64,000 nucleotides of DNA from Bacteroidetes bacterium 43-93 (GTDB taxonomy: Bacteria; Bacteroidota; Bacteroidia; Chitinophagales; Chitinophagaceae): contig MKUO01000001.1 in NCBI GenBank assembly GCA_001897855.1, positions 372,001 through 436,000 on the forward strand, given 5' to 3'. The notes under the pieces are model-generated. The model searched no databases. It worked only from the letters and a program-made list of their open reading frames with translations, and was not told the origin of the DNA. This document shows, one piece after another, positions 59,801-64,000 of the stretch. Positions within the stretch are counted from its first letter, which is position 1, and the number at the start of each line of letters is the position of its first letter. The translations under genes and the position numbers were made by a program.

Positions 59801-60751
59801 ATGTTCATGCAGCCTTCTGTAAAGATATTCTCAGGTACAAGTTCTACTTACCTGGCAGAGCAAATTGCTAAATCTTTTGGCAAAAAGCTGGGGGATCTTA
59901 CCATCCAGAAATTTAGTGATGGTGAGTTTCAGCCGATTTTCAATGAGTCCATTCGTGGCGACTATGTTTTCCTGGTACAGTCTACATCTGCGCCATCAGA
60001 CAACCTGATGGAATTGCTGATGATGATTGACGCTGCGCGCCGTGCTTCTGCCGGTTACATCACTGCTGTAATACCATATTTTGGGTTTGCAAGGCAAGAC
60101 CGTAAGGACAAGCCCCGCGTAGCTATAGCATCAAAGTTGGTAGCCAACCTGCTTACTACTGCGGGTGCCAACAGGGTGATGACTATGGATTTGCATGCTC
60201 CACAAATACAGGGCTTCTTTGATATCCCGGTGGATCACCTGGATAGCTCGGCCATTTTCATCCCATATATTGAAAATCTTAAGATAGAAAACCTTATCTT
60301 TGCGTCCCCTGACGTGGGCAGCACCAACCGCGTGCGCGAAGTGGCCAAGTATTTTGAGGTGGATATGGTTATCTGCGATAAGCAGCGTAAACGTGCCAAC
60401 GAAGTAGCAGCCATGACCGTAATTGGTGATGTTGCCGGTAAGAATGTGGTGTTGATAGATGATATATGTGATACGGCAGGGACACTGAGCAAATCGGCAA
60501 GTATATTGAAAGAGCGTGGTGCATTATCTGTGCGTGCTTTTTGTACACACCCGGTGCTAAGCGGCAAAGCGTATGAGAACATAGCAAACTCTGAGTTGGA
60601 AGAACTGGTAGTTTGTGATACCATACCACTGAAGCAACAAATTGATAAAATAAAAGTATTGTCAACTGCCGAGCTGTTTGCCGTGGCTATCCGCAATACT
60701 TTTGAGAACAAGTCAATAAGTTCTTTATTTATTCATAGCAATAGAAAATAG
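59801..60751 (+). CDS. prs: Ribose-phosphate pyrophosphokinase
   Basis: 316 aa, the family length. FSDGEFQPIFNESIRG, DNLMELLMMIDAARRASA, YFGFARQDRK, MDLHAPQIQGFF and the PRPP loop VVLIDDICDTAGTL are all present. Makes PRPP for nucleotide, histidine and tryptophan synthesis. The ATG at 59801 is preferred because upstream codons lie within the promoter. rplY follows 158 bases later. Confidence 0.95.
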   Translation: MFMQPSVKIFSGTSSTYLAEQIAKSFGKKLGDLTIQKFSDGEFQPIFNESIRGDYVFLVQSTSAPSDNLMELLMMIDAARRASAGYITAVIPYFGFARQDRKDKPRVAIASKLVANLLTTAGANRVMTMDLHAPQIQGFFDIPVDHLDSSAIFIPYIENLKIENLIFASPDVGSTNRVREVAKYFEVDMVICDKQRKRANEVAAMTVIGDVAGKNVVLIDDICDTAGTLSKSASILKERGALSVRAFCTHPVLSGKAYENIANSELEELVVCDTIPLKQQIDKIKVLSTAELFAVAIRNTFENKSISSLFIHSNRK

Positions 60752-60909
60752 GTAAGCGGCCGAATGGCTGTTTATTGAATATAATTAACGACTGTTTATA
60801 CAAAAAAACCTGTCCGTCAGTATGACGAACCTTAATTATTAACTACCATTTCAACGTCCGGATGTTTGACAGGTATCCGACCGGTGTTGAAAGACAAAAA
60901 AACACTAAA

Positions 60910-61503
60910 ATGAAAAGTGTAAAAATTGAAGGACAAAGCAGAAGCGAGCACGGTAAAACAGCTACACGCCGTCTTCGTTCTGAAGGAAATGTTCCTGCTG
61001 TGATATACGGCGGTAACGAAACTGTTCACTTTAGCGCACCTACGCTGGCATTCCGCCCGCTGGTGTACACTCCTGACTTCCAGCTTGCAGAAGTAACTGT
61101 AAATGGTAAAACTTACCGTTGCATCCTGAAAGACCTGCAATTTGACGTGCTTACAGATGAACTGAGCCACGTAGATTTCCTGGAACTGGTAGAAGACAAG
61201 AAAGTGATCGCGAACCTGCCTTTGAAATTTGTAGGCCAGCCTGCAGGTGTGAAAGCAGGTGGACGTTTAGAGATCAAAGTAAAGAACCTGCGCGTTCGTA
61301 CACTGCCTAAGCACCTGAAAGAAAATATCGAGGTAAACATCGAGGCTCTGGAACTGCATGGTAACATTCGTGTGCAGGACGTAAATGCTCCAGAAATGGA
61401 GATCATGAACTCTCCGCGTATTCCCGTTGCTTCAGTTGTTACTACCCGTGCTCTTCGCCAGGCAGAAACTGAGGAATCTAAAGCAACAAAAGGTAAAAAA
61501 TAA
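60910..61503 (+). CDS. rplY: 50S ribosomal protein L25/general stress protein Ctc
   Basis: 197 aa, the long Ctc form with TL5-type C-terminal domain. Motifs: GQSRSEHGKTATRRLRSEGNVPAVIYGG; LKDLQFDVLTDELSHVDFLEL; VGQPAGVKAGGRLE. Binds 5S rRNA. ATG at 60910 follows an A-rich leader. Terminator at 61526. Confidence 0.95.
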   Translation: MKSVKIEGQSRSEHGKTATRRLRSEGNVPAVIYGGNETVHFSAPTLAFRPLVYTPDFQLAEVTVNGKTYRCILKDLQFDVLTDELSHVDFLELVEDKKVIANLPLKFVGQPAGVKAGGRLEIKVKNLRVRTLPKHLKENIEVNIEALELHGNIRVQDVNAPEMEIMNSPRIPVASVVTTRALRQAETEESKATKGKK

Positions 61504-61525
61504 TCAATTTGCTGATATAATTTAT

Positions 61526-61554
61526 AAAGCCCCTGCAATTGCTGCAGGGGCTTT
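61526..61554. terminator. Bidirectional terminator after rplY
   Basis: AAAGCCCCTGCA (61526-61537) and TGCAGGGGCTTT (61543-61554), T-rich on both sides, between rplY and the leftward FG-GAP gene. Confidence 0.9.
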
Positions 61555-61586
61555 TATATGTAATTACCTTCTGAAAATATCGACCC

Positions 61587-63869
61587 TTAGTGTATTACCG
61601 CTACCGGTGAGGCTACCTGTGTGGCATCGCAGCGTATAATGCAGTAATAGGTGCCTGAGGGTAGGGCAGATACATCTATCTGCGCATTGGTGCGCGATGC
61701 TTCCGTTTCTGTATTATATATCCTTTGGCCTGTTACGGAAATTAATGAAATATCAAGTTTACCATTTCCTATAGTTGGTAGCCAACTTATATTGATCATG
61801 GTATTAGACGGGTTGGGGTATATCTTAACACCTCCATTTGCCATTTGCTGATCAGAGATGCCTACATTGAAATATTGTTTGTACATTTTAATGCCCCCTA
61901 CCTGGTCGCCAACTGCCATTTCGTAAAATCCATCACCATCTATGTCGGCAACGGTAGGCTTTGCAAACCTAAAGGCATTAATATAGCTGTAGTTAGAATC
62001 AACAAGGGTATATGTGGCTTTTTCATTACCGCTTTGGAAATTATCATAGCAATAGAGCATGCCATACTTAGTGCCTATCAATAAATAGTCTTTACCGGAA
62101 TTGTCTATTTTGCCAATGAAAGGGCTTAGGTAAGTATAGGCGTCCTCATCCTTAACTATGAAAATATGCCCGAGTGTATCTGTAACACGTCTGAAGAATG
62201 GATTGGATCCGCCTGAATTACTATAATAATATAGGCGTCCCATATCGCAGCCGATGATCAGGTCATTATCGCCGTCCTTATCCAAGTCGTATATGCAAGG
62301 TGAGGCATAGTTGCCGACATCCAGTGTGCCAAACTGGTCATTTAATATTTTAGTGAAAGTCCAAACTGGCTGCACCGATGCAGAAGCAGCGGTATTATGA
62401 AAATAGAAAACCTGGCCATTTGCAGTGCCTATGATCATATCGTCTTTTCCGTCGGCATCAAGGTCGCCGAAAGCAAGTGTCCCTCCTCTATAATCATTAT
62501 TGCCGGCTAACCCCATAAAATCGCGATTTTTCAAAGTATAAGCCGGCTTTAATGGAGTGCCGGTATTTTCATAATAGTATACAGAGGATCTCATAGTACC
62601 GTTCCCCGACTGATAAAAGCCACGACTGTTGACAAAAAGATCCATCTTACCGTCTTTATTATAGTCATAAAATACAGGTGCAGAATTGCTTCCTACATCT
62701 ACCATATCCTGCATAAGCAGGGTATCTGTTTGATAGACGTAGTTTGGATGCGCTGTTGTGCCTGTGTTTTTGAAGTAAGACAAGGATTTGTAATTCTCGA
62801 AACCCTGTGCAAACGGCGCAACCGCAATATCTTTTACTCCATCGTTATTGATATCGAGCCAAAAAGCTACAGGCTTCATCGGCGCGAGGTTGGCACGTCC
62901 CTGCCAGCTTGTATCCTGCGCTATAATGGAATCCTTATTATAACCATAGTCTACACGGCCATTTTTTAAGTATTGTATGTCCGAAAAGGAGACATTGCCA
63001 TTTAATACATCGTAGTCGCCATCGTTATCCATATCTATAAGACATACTGTATTACCACTGTGGGTTGTCTTTTCTCCACTATTGCAACCTTTACAGGACG
63101 GGGTTGTTATACCATCGCAATTTTGCGCTAAGGCTAACGTACGCTCGTAGTTTTGTTTCACTTTTCCCCAGCAGCCATCTTTCAGGCATATAGTAATGCT
63201 ATCGTTGGGGAGCCCGTCCTCTATCTGGCAATTACGGAAATAATACATGAAAGCGCCGTTTAGATCATAGGTCACAATGTCAAGATCGCCGTCTCCATCA
63301 ATATCTTCAACACCGGGATAGTCTGCAGTGGATACAAACACATTTGTCCAGCCGGATAGAGCATCATTATAATGCAATCCATCATAGCCATGAAATTTTG
63401 TACTCAGGTCAAATGAGATTCTGTCTTTATTGTTATTATCTTTTTGCCATCTGCCACGATACACGGTAATACCGGGATTCCCCCTGAATATCAGGTCCGG
63501 AATTCCATCCCTGTTAAAGTCCCTTAGCATCATGTACACATTTACATCCGGAAAATTATCTGCATATTCTGGTGCATAAACATATTGAGGGTTGCCGGGC
63601 GTTCTGCTCTTATTAAGAAACGTTCTAACTCCGCCATTAGGGTCAAAAATCACCAGGTCTTTGATGCCATCGTTATTGATATCGCCCATTGATAGTTGAG
63701 GATTGTCCAGGCCTCCGGCCCATGGAAATGCTAATACTCTGCCATTTTCAACGGTTACCGAAGGAGCATCAGCATAAGGTTGATAAATTTGCTGGCCCGA
63801 ACCGGACTGTGCATAAACAGAAGAAAACCCAATTAATCCGAGGCTTAGGTAAAGGATACAGTTTTTCAT
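61587..63869 (-). CDS. Secreted FG-GAP/VCBS-repeat protein with T9SS sorting domain
   Basis: 760 aa. Signal peptide about 1-20 (GFSSVYAQ). Residues about 40-680 hold many FG-GAP/VCBS-type calcium loops (MGDINNDGIKDLVIF, RDFNRDGIPDLIF, DIDGDGDLDIVTY, FGDLDADGKDDMIIG, DLDKDGDNDLIIG, DIDGDGFYEMAVG), predicted as one or two beta-propellers. A Cys-rich insert (CDGITTPSCKGCNSGE) lies about residue 250. The last 75 residues (KIYPNPSNTMINISW ... PSGTYYCIIR) are a T9SS type A domain. Surface exported. A closely similar C-terminus follows upstream at 63882. Confidence 0.85.
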   Translation of the reverse strand: MKNCILYLSLGLIGFSSVYAQSGSGQQIYQPYADAPSVTVENGRVLAFPWAGGLDNPQLSMGDINNDGIKDLVIFDPNGGVRTFLNKSRTPGNPQYVYAPEYADNFPDVNVYMMLRDFNRDGIPDLIFRGNPGITVYRGRWQKDNNNKDRISFDLSTKFHGYDGLHYNDALSGWTNVFVSTADYPGVEDIDGDGDLDIVTYDLNGAFMYYFRNCQIEDGLPNDSITICLKDGCWGKVKQNYERTLALAQNCDGITTPSCKGCNSGEKTTHSGNTVCLIDMDNDGDYDVLNGNVSFSDIQYLKNGRVDYGYNKDSIIAQDTSWQGRANLAPMKPVAFWLDINNDGVKDIAVAPFAQGFENYKSLSYFKNTGTTAHPNYVYQTDTLLMQDMVDVGSNSAPVFYDYNKDGKMDLFVNSRGFYQSGNGTMRSSVYYYENTGTPLKPAYTLKNRDFMGLAGNNDYRGGTLAFGDLDADGKDDMIIGTANGQVFYFHNTAASASVQPVWTFTKILNDQFGTLDVGNYASPCIYDLDKDGDNDLIIGCDMGRLYYYSNSGGSNPFFRRVTDTLGHIFIVKDEDAYTYLSPFIGKIDNSGKDYLLIGTKYGMLYCYDNFQSGNEKATYTLVDSNYSYINAFRFAKPTVADIDGDGFYEMAVGDQVGGIKMYKQYFNVGISDQQMANGGVKIYPNPSNTMINISWLPTIGNGKLDISLISVTGQRIYNTETEASRTNAQIDVSALPSGTYYCIIRCDATQVASPVAVIH

Positions 63870-63881
63870 ATGGTTTAGATA

Positions 63882-64000
63882 TTAGTGCATAATGCAAACA
63901 GGGGAGGATGCCTGTGCATCTGTAGTTCTTACAATACAATAATAAGTACCTGACGCAATTCCCGATACGTCTATTTGCGCATTGGTCCTGCTGGCATCTA
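63882..64000 (-). CDS. C-terminal end of a second T9SS-sorted protein (continues past the window)
   Basis: The minus-strand frame is open from the window end to a TAA at 63882-63884. It ends DASRTNAQIDVSGIASGTYY, CIVRTTDAQASSPVCIMH, nearly matching the C-terminus of the 760-aa protein (SRTNAQIDVSALPSGTYYCI). Likely a tandem paralogue. Only about 39 residues are visible. Confidence 0.75.
   Translation of the reverse strand, partial: DASRTNAQIDVSGIASGTYYCIVRTTDAQASSPVCIMH

Overview
The window is a Bacteroidota chromosome segment, most like Chitinophagaceae or a relative. The evidence is several type IX secretion (T9SS) C-terminal sorting domains, the TTTG / TAnnTTTG promoter style, HYC_CC_PP, YXWGXW-repeat and DUF4248 proteins, and secreted lipoproteins. 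Positions, motifs and repeats were read by eye. Family names come from recognised motifs, not from database searches.

Layout. (1) 1-1842: the end of a probable polymorphic (Rhs/WHH-like) toxin with a PD-(D/E)XK nuclease-like C-terminus, an overlapping lipoprotein that may be its immunity partner, and an HU protein. (2) 1908-4429: small leftward genes (DUF1877, a tiny membrane protein, unknowns) and an XRE-type repressor. (3) 4430-4854: divergent promoters and a 111-nt nested palindrome. (4) 4855-15077: surface and secreted proteins (SBBP-repeat T9SS protein, gliding-associated C-terminal-domain protein, beta-helix-like T9SS protein, lipoproteins), a GIY-YIG nuclease-like gene and one frameshifted gene. 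(5) 15351-17984: a two-component operon of LuxR-type response regulator, lipoprotein, multi-pass membrane protein and NarX/LytS-like histidine kinase. (6) 39562 down to 17953: one almost unbroken leftward operon of about 25 genes. It encodes several single-membrane-span proteins, peptidoglycan-binding proteins, two lytic transglycosylases, fibre-like proteins, a set of small beta-rich paralogues, a transglutaminase-like protein, a PP-loop protein, a 1773-aa methylase/strawberry-notch helicase and a RecA/RadA-like ATPase. (7) 39563-40071: a 509-bp intergenic region with iteron-like TGTAGCA repeats. (8) 40072-44302: a lower-GC accessory set ending in a large serine recombinase whose last codons read into tRNA-Ser(UGA). 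(9) 44268 to the end: ordinary chromosome (tRNA-Ser, msrA, phosphoglucomutase, aldehyde dehydrogenase, a copper-type HYC/HMA/TonB receptor cluster, DUF885 peptidase, OsmC, prs, rplY, FG-GAP T9SS proteins).

Interpretation. Regions 3-8 look like one integrated mobile element, with the recombinase at its right edge beside tRNA-Ser. The left edge could not be fixed. The 17953-39562 operon looks like a particle or envelope-machine module. It has no terminase, portal, tail-tube, tape-measure or conjugation genes, but it has many membrane-anchored proteins, wall-degrading and wall-binding proteins and small beta-rich proteins. A tailless, membrane-containing virus (PRD1/PM2/FLiP-like architecture) is my leading hypothesis, with an unknown envelope-spanning machine as the alternative. 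The nearby two-component system appears tied to the element's surface-protein genes by a shared palindrome (GGGAT-AA-ATCCC). In three promoters this palindrome is centred 33-34 bp upstream of a -7 box.
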